Shown here piece by piece: positions 1 to 6,395 of a stretch of 10,893 nucleotides of DNA. Both the position numbers and the translations under genes were made by a program. The notes beneath the pieces are model-generated. The model ran no database searches, was not told the origin of the DNA, and saw nothing but the letters and a program-made list of their open reading frames with translations. The first letter of the stretch is position 1. Each line of letters opens with the position of its first letter. Origin of the DNA: Chloroflexota bacterium (GTDB taxonomy: Bacteria > Chloroflexota > Limnocylindria > QHBO01); NCBI GenBank assembly GCA_013697395.1, contig JACCWY010000447.1, forward strand, positions 1-10,893. The letters are read 5' to 3'.

Positions 1-110
1 ATCTGCTCCCGCTCGACGAGGTCGACACCGGTGCCATCGACGGATTCGCGCGCGAGCATTACGGCCTTGCTCCCGAGCCAGCGGGCGGACCCCGACCGCC
101 GGGCGGTTGA
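1..110 (+). CDS. C-terminal fragment of an unrecognised protein
   Basis: An open frame enters from the left edge and ends at TGA (108-110). The visible tail of about 35 residues contains LDEVDTGAIDGFAREHYGL and then a proline/glycine-rich end. It reads like a genuine soluble-protein C-terminus because the helix-like stretch is acidic and the stop is followed by non-coding sequence, but no family can be named from so little. It probably belongs to the host chromosome rather than to the element further right. Confidence 0.45.
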   Translation, partial: LLPLDEVDTGAIDGFAREHYGLAPEPAGGPRPPGG

Positions 111-167
111 CTCGTCCGACGCCTCGCCTCGGTTGACCACCCCTGCCCGCTGCGCCATCATCGCCTG

Positions 168-204
168 GGGCGCCTAGCTCAACGGCAGAGCAAGTGACTC
201 TTAA
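168..204 (+). pseudogene. 5' half of a tRNA-Lys(CTT) gene, cut at the anticodon loop
   Basis: GGGCGCC (168-174) reads as the 5' acceptor strand. It is followed by TA, a D-stem pair GCTC (177-180)/GAGC (188-191) around an AACGGCA loop, and the anticodon loop CTCTTAA (198-204), which gives anticodon CTT. From 205 the sequence no longer pairs: the 3' anticodon strand, the T-arm (no GTTCGA-like loop) and a matching 3' acceptor are absent from the adjoining sequence. It is therefore a tRNA remnant, not a functional gene. Loss exactly at the anticodon loop, a usual crossover point of tRNA-targeting recombinases, suggests an old integration or deletion junction. That interpretation is inference. Confidence 0.6.
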
Positions 205-285
205 GCATCCCAGCCGATACGCTGTGGTTGCGAGCGTGGGCTACCGAGCGAAACGTGCTCAGTTATACGCTCGATTCGGTCACGC

Positions 286-323
286 AAAAGGAGCCGCCGG
301 GGTCGGACTTCCCGGCGGCTCCT
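286..323 (-). terminator. Rho-independent terminator downstream of the cupin gene
   Basis: A perfect 13-bp inverted repeat (289-301 with 311-323) encloses a 9-nt loop. Read on the minus strand, the hairpin is followed by a T run (286-289). It lies 83 bp past the cupin stop and is the only clear terminator downstream of the minus-strand genes from 6825 to 406, so it may also end the element's operon. On the plus strand no T run follows. Confidence 0.8.
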
Positions 324-405
324 AGGGCACGCAAGGTTGAGGGCTTACTGCGTGTCTTTAACCCCCCGCCGGCGCTGCCGGCCCCGGCCCTGGCATGCTG
401 TCGCC

Positions 406-762
406 TCACGCCTTGGCGTAGGTCTCGGCACTCTCGAACTCGAGGGCGACCACCGGCTCGTCGCCGACGACCCAGGCGTCGTGTCCGGGCTCGACAACAT
501 AGGCATCACCGGCGCGCGCATCGGCCTCGGTGCCATCCGTGTGAGCCACGTGGAGTTGGCCGCTGAGGATGGCGCCGACGTGGCGGGCCTGGCACGAGTC
601 GGTGCCGACGGTCGGCTTCACCGCCTCCGACCAGCGCCATCCCGGTTGGAACGTGAAACGCGCCGCGGTGGCGCCCTCCAGCCTCACGACCTCGACTTTC
701 GTGTTCGGCGGTGTGCGCGTCTCGTCCGGGGAGTCGAATGACTTGGCTGCTACTCCTACCAT
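406..762 (-). CDS. Small single-domain cupin protein
   Basis: A 118-residue protein with the features of a small cupin_2-type beta-barrel. The first motif region is RHVGAILSGQLHVAHTDG, with the usual G-x-L-x-G-x-L pattern, and the second is GDAYVVEPGHDAWVVGDEPVVALEF, with the conserved P-G-H. Such proteins bind a metal or small ligand; the substrate cannot be inferred. The start at 762 is chosen because AAGGAG lies 9 nt upstream, whereas the longer upstream frame has no such signal. It lies in the same direction as the mobile element's operon but is 135 bp from it, and it ends in its own terminator. It may be a host gene next to the element or a cargo gene carried by it. Confidence 0.8.
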   Translation of the reverse strand: MVGVAAKSFDSPDETRTPPNTKVEVVRLEGATAARFTFQPGWRWSEAVKPTVGTDSCQARHVGAILSGQLHVAHTDGTEADARAGDAYVVEPGHDAWVVGDEPVVALEFESAETYAKA

Positions 763-897
763 TGCGCTTGCTCCTTTCGCTGCGATTGATTGCGGCTGGA
801 CAGCTCTTGACGTGATGGCGCTACCCACCGGGTGGAGCCTCATCCGCCGGGGTCAGGACCGAGCGTCCCAGCGTACACCCCTGCAACAACAAGCCCG

Positions 898-1722
898 CTA
901 TGGACGTAGGAAGGTGAGCTCCGCCCGCGGAGCCGGATTGTCGGTGACGGCCTCCCACAGCGGCAGGACTTGCTCGGCAACGTCGCACGCGAAGTTGCGA
1001 GCCGCGGAAGGCGTCCAGGTGTCGAACCGTCGATTCACGCGGACACGATGCGCCACGACTTGCTTGTGGCCCACGGCCACCTCTCCCTCGACCTCAGCCT
1101 CCCATACTTCCCCGGCCAGGTAGTACACGAGGTCGTGGCGGCGTGCGACGTGCAGCCCGCGGAAGGTGGGGACCAGCGGCCCCTCGTACTCGCGCCAGAC
1201 GCCTTCCTTCCAGGTGCCAGGCTGCCATTCCTCGGGATGAACCCCGACCTCATGCTCCAAGGGTCCCCAGCGGATCGGTTCAGGTGACGGCTCGACGCCT
1301 TCGGGCAGGTCGCCATAGCGCCACTCGCCCTTGCTGCGCTTGATCCAGAACGAGGAGCCGTCGGCGGCGTTGAGCCGACAGACCTTCTCGCCCAGCATCG
1401 CCGGCCGGGCGTGGGCGTGCCAGTGATCCGGGATGGTCCGGCGATCGGGGTCGATCATCCACGGCTCATCGAATCGCTCCTCGGCAGCCTCGCGCAGCCG
1501 ATCGAGCATGGCGTCCCGCGCCGTCGCCGGAGGTTCGGTGCGGTGCTTGAGATCGACCACCATCGGCACGCCGCACGCCGCACAGTCCGCGACCCAGCAC
1601 GTCGGATCCTCGAAATAGCGGCGCGTGAGCGGCTCGGCTGCGCAAAGGTCGCAGGTGGTAGGAAGCGGAGCCGATCCGGAGGACCGACCCCGCCTCATTG
1701 CCCTAGAGGCCCGAGGCCTCAT
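898..1722 (-). CDS. Two-module phage-type protein: zinc/histidine-triad-like N-terminus plus a second conserved module
   Basis: 274 residues with two recognisable parts. The N-terminal part carries CDLC (24-27) and CAAC (47-50), a likely zinc site, then IPDHWHAHAR, in which H100-H102-H104 form an HxHxH pattern like the HIT (histidine triad) family of nucleotide-binding enzymes. The C-terminal part has LYEAE-like sequence (YYLAGEVWEAEVEGE, about 201-215) and ARNFACDVAEQVLPLWE (241-257), which resembles uncharacterised phage and bacterial proteins with a FACDCAERVLP motif. Catalysis is not established. Start alternatives are ATG 1722 and ATG 1698; a 6-bp stem hairpin (1706-1720) lies between them and neither has a strong ribosome binding site. 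Last gene of the operon, 34 bp after the previous stop. Confidence 0.6.
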   Translation of the reverse strand: MRPRASRAMRRGRSSGSAPLPTTCDLCAAEPLTRRYFEDPTCWVADCAACGVPMVVDLKHRTEPPATARDAMLDRLREAAEERFDEPWMIDPDRRTIPDHWHAHARPAMLGEKVCRLNAADGSSFWIKRSKGEWRYGDLPEGVEPSPEPIRWGPLEHEVGVHPEEWQPGTWKEGVWREYEGPLVPTFRGLHVARRHDLVYYLAGEVWEAEVEGEVAVGHKQVVAHRVRVNRRFDTWTPSAARNFACDVAEQVLPLWEAVTDNPAPRAELTFLRP

Positions 1723-1756
1723 GACAAAAGGCCCCGGTTCTAATGCGGTCGCGGGA

Positions 1757-2713
1757 TCATCGAAGCAGCGCCCGGAGGCTCGTTTCGGTGTCCTCACGAA
1801 CCTCGTCGGCCGTCTCGGGCTGAAGGGTGAAGAGTTCGGACTCGGACCAGCCTGGGAACTGGCTGGGGGCGGTCGATGCTTCCAGCTCGGCATCGCCGGT
1901 CAACGCGTAATCGGCCTGCGCCAGGGTGGTATCAATGCGACTGGCACCCCGTGCGAACTCCTTGGCCTCCGCGTTTGCTCGCTGGGCCTCCTCCGGACCG
2001 GCGATCTCGACCAGGATGTCCCTCAACCTCGAGGCGGCCTCCCGGGAGCGGTCGTCGCGCTCGGAGGCCTCGAAGAAGGTGGGAAGGCCCTCCCACAAAG
2101 CCCTCAGCGTCGTCTCATCGCCGGTCGCCTTCGCGCGCTGCAAGTGCTGCTCGGCGAGGGCCATCCGCTCACTCTCGGGGGCGCCGTCCAAGAGGCGTTC
2201 GAGACGGCCCCACGCCCTCGTAATCCGCATCTCTCCCGCGGTGTCCAAGGCCTTCGGCTGCATCCGCCGGCGCGTGATGTCGGCAACGCTTGCCTTCGTC
2301 GTCTTCCAATCCTGGCGGAGAGGCTCAAGGGCGGCGTTGGCATCCGCTCGCGCCAGGTCGCGCAACTTCGATCGGGTCGCATCGGGAACGTCCAGGCGGC
2401 GGATCTTCGCCACCGTCTTGTGGTACTTGTTCAAGATCCGGACGGCCGCGGGTGCCAGGGCGGCGGCTCGGCTGCCGTGCTGCTTGACGGCGTCGTGATT
2501 CGGTTCGGCTGGCATGGCAAGTTCCTCATAGCGATTGGTCTGGAAGTAGGACCAGGTCTCGTGCTTCGATGGCTCGGTGATCGGGTCGGGCTCCGGCAGG
2601 CTTCGCCATTCGCCGACGGTGAGGCCGTTGCGTGGCCTCGGGGTCGCGGCTCGCGCACGTCGCTGGCGTCGGCGAATGGCTTCGTTGGAGCGATAGAAGG
2701 TGCTACTGGTCAT
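1757..2713 (-). CDS. Unrecognised, highly charged helical protein downstream of the terminase
   Basis: 318 residues, not recognised. It begins MTSSTFYRSNEAIRRR with a basic N-terminus (arginine-rich to about residue 30). A proline-rich linker follows, then long Ala/Arg/Glu-rich helices through the middle and an acidic C-terminus. There is no signal peptide or membrane segment. The position after terL is where phages usually place portal, scaffold or capsid genes, but the length and sequence do not look like a portal or an HK97-type capsid. The ATG at 2713 is preferred over the in-frame GTG at 2728 because GTGGAG lies 9 nt upstream of it. It overlaps the stop of the preceding 51-aa gene by 11 nt. 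A scaffold-like, DNA-binding or capsid-interfering role is possible but unsupported. Confidence 0.65.
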   Translation of the reverse strand: MTSSTFYRSNEAIRRRQRRARAATPRPRNGLTVGEWRSLPEPDPITEPSKHETWSYFQTNRYEELAMPAEPNHDAVKQHGSRAAALAPAAVRILNKYHKTVAKIRRLDVPDATRSKLRDLARADANAALEPLRQDWKTTKASVADITRRRMQPKALDTAGEMRITRAWGRLERLLDGAPESERMALAEQHLQRAKATGDETTLRALWEGLPTFFEASERDDRSREAASRLRDILVEIAGPEEAQRANAEAKEFARGASRIDTTLAQADYALTGDAELEASTAPSQFPGWSESELFTLQPETADEVREDTETSLRALLR

Positions 2714-2858
2714 CGTCGTCGTCTCCACTTGGTTCGGGTTCGGGTGCCGGATCCGCGGTTGGCGGTTCCCCTAGCGTCGGGACGCTACGGCCAATGGCTC
2801 GCACCTTCGCATGGGCCCGTGACGAGGCGATCTCATCGAAGTCGTCGCGGTCGATCAT
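2703..2858 (-). CDS. 51-aa acidic-tailed small protein
   Basis: A short gene placed exactly between terL and the 318-aa gene. The ATG at 2858 follows the terL stop by 2 nt (TGACCATG), so translation is probably coupled, and its TAG (2703-2705) lies inside the next gene. The product begins MIDRDDFDEIASSRAHAKVRA, continues through a proline-rich stretch (about 31-44) and ends GDDDDDQ. It has no recognisable domain. Small acidic proteins can act as DNA mimics or assembly adaptors, but that is only a possibility here. A longer frame runs upstream through terL as its shadow; the ATG at 2858 is the only start that fits the gene order. Confidence 0.6.
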   Translation of the reverse strand: MIDRDDFDEIASSRAHAKVRAIGRSVPTLGEPPTADPAPEPEPSGDDDDDQ

Positions 2859-2860
2859 GG

Positions 2861-4435
2861 TCAGGCCCACGGGCTCGGCGCATGACCGACGCGGCCGCGC
2901 TGAGGGGCATCGGCCTCGGCCTGCAGGCAGGCCAGGATCAGGCACATCGCCCAGTCGTCGTGCAGGCCCTTGGGGGCCGAGATGCGTTCCTTGCCGCCCG
3001 GCAGGCGTGACACTTCGAGGATCGACAACTGTGCGGCGAACTTGGGGGCCGTGTTCGGTAGGCTCAGGGTGCCGGCCAGCAGGCGTTGACGGAGCAGCGA
3101 GAGGCCGCGGACCTTGACCGCCTGGTCGAAGTTGATCAACCGAACACCCTTGACGCCGCGGTCCTCGAGGTTGAGCTTGGTCGAGCCGAAGGCGTATTGG
3201 TCGGACACGACGCGACTGACGCGATAGGCGCGCACGACCTCCGCGATGGCGTCGGCCACGGGGCGCTGGTCGGGCGGTTGGCCCCGGGTCCCGATCCATT
3301 CATCAGCCCAATCGACATGCAGCACATCGGCGCGATCGACGTGGTAGGCGGCCACGACGTAGGAGTCGTTGCCGGTGAGGCCGGACGGGTCCATGGCCAC
3401 GCCGTAGACGTTGCCGGCTGCGGGGGGCTGGGTGCCGTGATCGCGGACGGCGGCCTCGATCAGCTCGCGGCCGAGCACCTGCCCGATCTCATCGACCCAC
3501 TCAGCGCCGTACTCGCGTCGGGCCATGACCGGATCGGTGGCGTAGGCGGCCTGCACCTCGGCCAGCACGCTGGGCGTCGGGTTGACCTGCCACGTCGGCT
3601 GATGCAGGACCAGGCCACGATCGGCGTCGCCGGAAGCCTCCTTGAAGAGGTCGTAGAACGGGCCGGATCGGCCGCGTGGCGTCGACGTTACGATCAGCTT
3701 GGCGTGCGCAAACGTGACCATTGCCGGCCGGATGGCGGACAGGATCTCCCCGGCCGCTTGCGGGCTGAGCAGTGAGCCGTCGGCGTCCACCGCGAGTGCG
3801 AACTCATCGAGGATGGCGACGCACACCGAACGGCCACGGATGGTCCTGGCGTTGGTCGGCACCACCACGATGTCAAGGCCGGTGCGCAGCCGGATCTGCT
3901 CCTGGGTGGCGGACTCCACGAAACCGGCCAGCGACGGGGTGGCCAGGATGTCGCCGATGGCCTCGCGCGTGAGCTCCGCCTGACGCTGACTGTTGGCCAC
4001 GATCAGGATGACCGGCCGGCCGCGTCGTCCCGCGGTGTGGGCCGCGTGGTTGACGACGCCCTCGAAGACGGCGAGAGGGCTCGCGAAGTGTGTCGTCTTG
4101 CCTCCCTGCCGGCCCCACAGCGCCACGATCAGGCGGGCGTCGGATTCACTGACCGCGTGCAAGGCTTCCTGCTGCCGTGGCCAGAGACTGAGACCGGCCT
4201 GCTCGGTGGCCCAGCGCACGATGCGCGAACGCCGAACTTGGAGGGACGCGGGACGGGTGGCACCGCTGGTGTCGATCGTCACGGGCGCCTGTAGCTCGGG
4301 CTCGGGCGTCGGGGGTAGCAGAAGGGGTGCGGCGGCCATCTCGGCGGCTTCCTGGGCCTCCTGGGCAGCCCCGACGTGGACGCAGGGGTATGACTCAAAG
4401 CAGCGTGAGCACAGGTCGTAGTCCGACCAGGTCAT
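2861..4435 (-). CDS. terL: Phage terminase large subunit (ATPase and nuclease complete)
   Basis: 524 residues, a normal length for a large terminase, the motor that cuts concatemeric DNA and pumps it into procapsids. The ATPase half has Walker A GRQGGKTT (108-115), Walker B VAILDE (D210, E211) and the coupling motif TSTPRG (250-255). The RNase H-like nuclease half has acidic residues at AMDPSG (D349), VVSDQY (D412) and LHDDWA (D493/D494). All key residues are present, so the protein looks functional. The extreme N-terminus carries C9-x2-C12-x5-C18-x-H20, a small zinc-finger-like extension. The ATG at 4435 overlaps the small-terminase stop as ATGA. No portal gene follows, which is unusual for a terL neighbourhood. 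Confidence 0.93.
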   Translation of the reverse strand: MTWSDYDLCSRCFESYPCVHVGAAQEAQEAAEMAAAPLLLPPTPEPELQAPVTIDTSGATRPASLQVRRSRIVRWATEQAGLSLWPRQQEALHAVSESDARLIVALWGRQGGKTTHFASPLAVFEGVVNHAAHTAGRRGRPVILIVANSQRQAELTREAIGDILATPSLAGFVESATQEQIRLRTGLDIVVVPTNARTIRGRSVCVAILDEFALAVDADGSLLSPQAAGEILSAIRPAMVTFAHAKLIVTSTPRGRSGPFYDLFKEASGDADRGLVLHQPTWQVNPTPSVLAEVQAAYATDPVMARREYGAEWVDEIGQVLGRELIEAAVRDHGTQPPAAGNVYGVAMDPSGLTGNDSYVVAAYHVDRADVLHVDWADEWIGTRGQPPDQRPVADAIAEVVRAYRVSRVVSDQYAFGSTKLNLEDRGVKGVRLINFDQAVKVRGLSLLRQRLLAGTLSLPNTAPKFAAQLSILEVSRLPGGKERISAPKGLHDDWAMCLILACLQAEADAPQRGRVGHAPSPWA

Positions 4436-4947
4436 CGGGGCGCCCTCTTCCGCTTCGGCGCGTAGCGGGCCTGCTCCTTCTGGGCAGCCTCGAACGCCTT
4501 GGCGCGGCCGTCCAGGTGGGCCAGGCCCAGCGATGCACTGGCAGCCGGGGTCATGCCCAGCGCGGTGAGGTTGCGAGTGAGCTGGCCTTCGAGGCGTGAG
4601 AGCATCGAGGTCAACACCTGGCCGGTCTCCCCGGCGTCGACGATCGCATCTAACCGGCGGAGGCGGGTGATGATGCGTGCCGTGGCCTCGACCATCGGCC
4701 CGTCGCGAACCTCGTCGAGCCATCCGCAGCGGGCGAACAGGATCGCGGCCTCGTCGATGATCTCCCGCCGCACGGAGGGCTCGGACTCAGCGTAGATGCC
4801 GTGCTTGATGCGCCGAGAGGTGCCGCGGCTCACGTTGCGCGCGTCCTGGCCCCGTCGCTTCGCGGCCGATGCCTCGTCGCGGACGGCCGGGAGCTGGGGC
4901 GCATCCGCTTCGATGACACGCGGCTCGGGCATCGCTTCCGTGCTCAC
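4432..4947 (-). CDS. terS: Small terminase-like protein
   Basis: 171 residues immediately upstream of terL, with a 4-nt overlap. This is the standard place of the terminase small subunit, which recognises the packaging site (cos or pac) and recruits TerL. The N-terminus (about 29-53) contains AAKRRGQDARNVSRGTSRR followed by the KHGIY motif common near the start of phage small-terminase-type proteins. The rest is helical, with a hydrophobic helix at about 62-75, and ends in a basic tail KRKRAPR. The GTG at 4947 overlaps the stop of the 53-aa gene as GTGA; an ATG at 4932 is the alternative. The assignment rests on position plus overall character, not on a diagnostic domain. Confidence 0.7.
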   Translation of the reverse strand: MSTEAMPEPRVIEADAPQLPAVRDEASAAKRRGQDARNVSRGTSRRIKHGIYAESEPSVRREIIDEAAILFARCGWLDEVRDGPMVEATARIITRLRRLDAIVDAGETGQVLTSMLSRLEGQLTRNLTALGMTPAASASLGLAHLDGRAKAFEAAQKEQARYAPKRKRAPR

Positions 4948-5105
4948 GACGGCCTACCATCGGTGTCCCGAACCGCTAGTTCGCAGCCGGGTTCGTGCGT
5001 GAATCGACCGTAGTCGTCCCTCAATGACGACCCGCGTGACGACCCAATTGCTACGAATGCACCGGCTTCGAAGAAGGGAGGGAGAACGTCGCCGGCGGCG
5101 GTCAT
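4944..5105 (-). CDS. 53-aa unrecognised small protein between the replication and packaging genes
   Basis: A short open frame fills the gap between the initiator and small-terminase genes exactly. Its ATG (5105) overlaps the initiator stop as ATGA, and its TGA overlaps the GTG of terS as GTGA. The Shine-Dalgarno sequence GGAGGA lies 6 nt upstream of the ATG. The product begins MTAAGDVLPPFFEAGAFVAI and ends CELAVRDTDGRPS. It has a hydrophobic stretch at about 8-20 but no clear membrane span. The two-sided overlap plus the ribosome binding site makes it a credible gene. Function unknown; its place suggests a replication or packaging accessory. Confidence 0.72.
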   Translation of the reverse strand: MTAAGDVLPPFFEAGAFVAIGSSRGSSLRDDYGRFTHEPGCELAVRDTDGRPS

Positions 5106-5602
5106 GCCCCGTCCTCCACGATGAGCGAGTCGTACCCATCCCCCGCGCGCGCACGCGCGTTCTCTCTCTTCTCCTCTACTCTCTTCTCCTCTACTCTGGC
5201 GTTACGCGCGTTACTCCGCGTTACAGGGGGCGTTACAGGGGGCGTTACAGGGTCGGCACGCTTCCGATCACGGTGCTGCTGGACTCGCTCGCGGATGCGC
5301 TCGGGCTCGTCGGATGGCTTGCGCATGGTCCAATCGGTGCCGACGCCGAAGACGATCGCACCCGCCTCGTCGACAATCACGATCTCGGACTTCATGAGGG
5401 CGTCGAGCAGGGCAACAGGGTCCGCCGCGCCCTCCCGGCGCAGCAACAGCTCGGCGGTGCGTCGGTCGACGATCGTGCCGTGCGGCTCACTGGCGGAGGC
5501 GTGGTTGGCGAGCGAAACCCACGCGCCACGCTGCTCGAGCGTGAGGGTTAGCCAACTATGGTCGCCTTGGAGCTGGGCACCAAAGATGCGATAGAACCTC
5601 AC
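5102..5602 (-). CDS. Phage replication initiator-like protein with a winged-helix N-terminus
   Basis: 166 residues. The N-terminal 90 or so, with LTLTLEQRGAWVSLANHAS then RRTAELLLRREG and a following GVGTDW strand, match the winged-helix N-terminal pattern of phage replication organiser/DnaD-like proteins. A basic helix RIRERVQQHRDRKR follows. The tail is low-complexity, VTPPVTPPVT and then two copies of VEEKR, encoded by the DNA repeats that probably form the origin. The start is GTG 5602, with GGAG 5 nt upstream and only 1 nt after the loader's stop; a much longer frame upstream is a shadow of the loader gene. The protein is expected to bind the internal repeats and recruit the helicase through the DnaC-like loader encoded just upstream, as lambda O and P do. 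Confidence 0.72.
   Translation of the reverse strand: MRFYRIFGAQLQGDHSWLTLTLEQRGAWVSLANHASASEPHGTIVDRRTAELLLRREGAADPVALLDALMKSEIVIVDEAGAIVFGVGTDWTMRKPSDEPERIRERVQQHRDRKRADPVTPPVTPPVTRSNARNARVEEKRVEEKRENARARAGDGYDSLIVEDGA
5165..5194. repeat. Perfect tandem 15-bp repeat in a polypyrimidine tract
   Basis: TCTCTTCTCCTCTAC occurs twice back to back (5165-5179 and 5180-5194), inside a nearly pure pyrimidine stretch from 5160 to 5197. It encodes VEEKR twice on the minus strand. The tract is clearly less GC-rich than its surroundings and adjoins the GTAACG repeats, so it may be the unwinding region of an origin. Confidence 0.75.
5200..5248. repeat. Five iteron-like CGTTAC/GTAACG repeats, candidate replication origin
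   Basis: CGTTAC begins at 5200, 5209, 5219, 5231 and 5243 on the plus strand. On the coding (minus) strand three copies are read as the codons GTA ACG and two are read one base out of phase, so the DNA word is kept while the reading frame changes. That argues for selection on DNA, not on protein. Iterons inside the initiator's own gene are known from lambda-type origins. The origin role itself is inference. Confidence 0.6.
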
Positions 5603-5603
5603 G

Positions 5604-6395
5604 TCAACTCCGACCCGTGCGGTGGTCGGGTCCGGCGAGGCGGACGGCGACGACATCCTCGACCAGTCGGGACACGATCGGCTGGTACCCACGCTTCGCC
5701 AGTTCGTCGAGGCTGAAGTTCGTGGTCGCGATGGTGGCGAGGCGCTCGTTGTAGCGGGCATTGACGAGCCGATAGACGCGATCGAGAACCCACTCCGACA
5801 CCTTCTCGCGACCGAAGTCATCCAGCACGAGCAGCGGGCAGCCGAGCAGTGGCTCGAGCGGGTCCGGGCCGGGTGTCGTGATGCGTTGGCGGAGGACGTC
5901 GAGCAGGTCGGGGACGACCACGAACCTCGACCGGAATGACGGCCGAGTCCACGCGATCGGTTCGTCATAATGTTCGACGCGCTCCCCAGTCTCGGTGTAG
6001 TAGACGGTTGGCCCGATGCCTGTCTCGGCCGGCCACTTTTCGAGCCACAGCTCGACGCGGCGCCGGATGATCGCGACCGCCAAGTGCGTCTTCCCCACGC
6101 CGGGCGCTCCAATGAGTAGCAGACCGCTCGGCTCTTCAGCAGCTCGCTTTGCCGCCTCCAGGCCAGCTCGGGTGCCATCTCGTGCGGTGTAGCTCGCGAA
6201 TGACCGATCGAGGTAGCGTCGCGGGACGCCGGCCCCTTGTAGTGCCTCGACAAGCGCGCCCTCCCTGCTCCCCGCCTCAGCCACGGCCAGGCGCGCCGTG
6301 TGGTCCGGGACCAACGTCGAGCGCTGCGTGGTTGTATCCTTGCCTCCCGCGATACCGATGGAGCCCGCTGCCACGCGGGCTTCGTCATTTCTCAC
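5604..6395 (-). CDS. DnaC/IstB-type AAA+ helicase loader
   Basis: 263 residues with a full AAA+ core. Walker A is GAPGVGKTH (96-104), Walker B is LLVLDDFG (D192, D193), sensor 1 is ATTNFS (N226), and a likely arginine finger lies in VSRLVED (R243). Proteins of this class load the replicative DnaB helicase at an origin. An insertion at about 118-153 (ELWLEKWPAETGIG to the PIAWTRPSF region) between the Walker motifs is somewhat long for the family. The start is GTG 6395, which overlaps the excisionase stop as GTGA; no better in-frame ATG is present upstream of the AAA+ core. It stands just before the initiator gene (1-nt gap), forming a replication pair. IstB transposition proteins share the fold, but there is no IstA-like transposase here. 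Confidence 0.88.
   Translation of the reverse strand: MRNDEARVAAGSIGIAGGKDTTTQRSTLVPDHTARLAVAEAGSREGALVEALQGAGVPRRYLDRSFASYTARDGTRAGLEAAKRAAEEPSGLLLIGAPGVGKTHLAVAIIRRRVELWLEKWPAETGIGPTVYYTETGERVEHYDEPIAWTRPSFRSRFVVVPDLLDVLRQRITTPGPDPLEPLLGCPLLVLDDFGREKVSEWVLDRVYRLVNARYNERLATIATTNFSLDELAKRGYQPIVSRLVEDVVAVRLAGPDHRTGRS

Noticed and set aside
205..660. A group I intron interrupting tRNA-Lys at the anticodon loop.
   Set aside because: No 3' exon with a T-arm is found downstream, and a terminator and a coding gene occupy the space.
670..680. GGCGCCC-T-CCA could be the missing 3' acceptor of the broken tRNA-Lys.
   Set aside because: No T-arm or anticodon strand precedes it, it lies within the cupin coding sequence, and such GC words are common here.
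1625..3010. A long plus-strand open frame of 461 codons.
   Set aside because: It lies antisense to the 274-aa, 318-aa and 51-aa genes and the end of terL, has low-complexity Gly/Arg-rich content, and lacks a ribosome binding site. It is an effect of high GC content.
5144..5160. An alternating CG/CA tract that might form Z-DNA.
   Set aside because: It encodes the ARARA part of the initiator tail and is expected in GC-rich DNA. It is mentioned only as context for the origin.
5160..5250. A CRISPR-like array, given the short regular repeats.
   Set aside because: The repeats are 6-15 bp without spacer-length gaps, and no cas gene is present.
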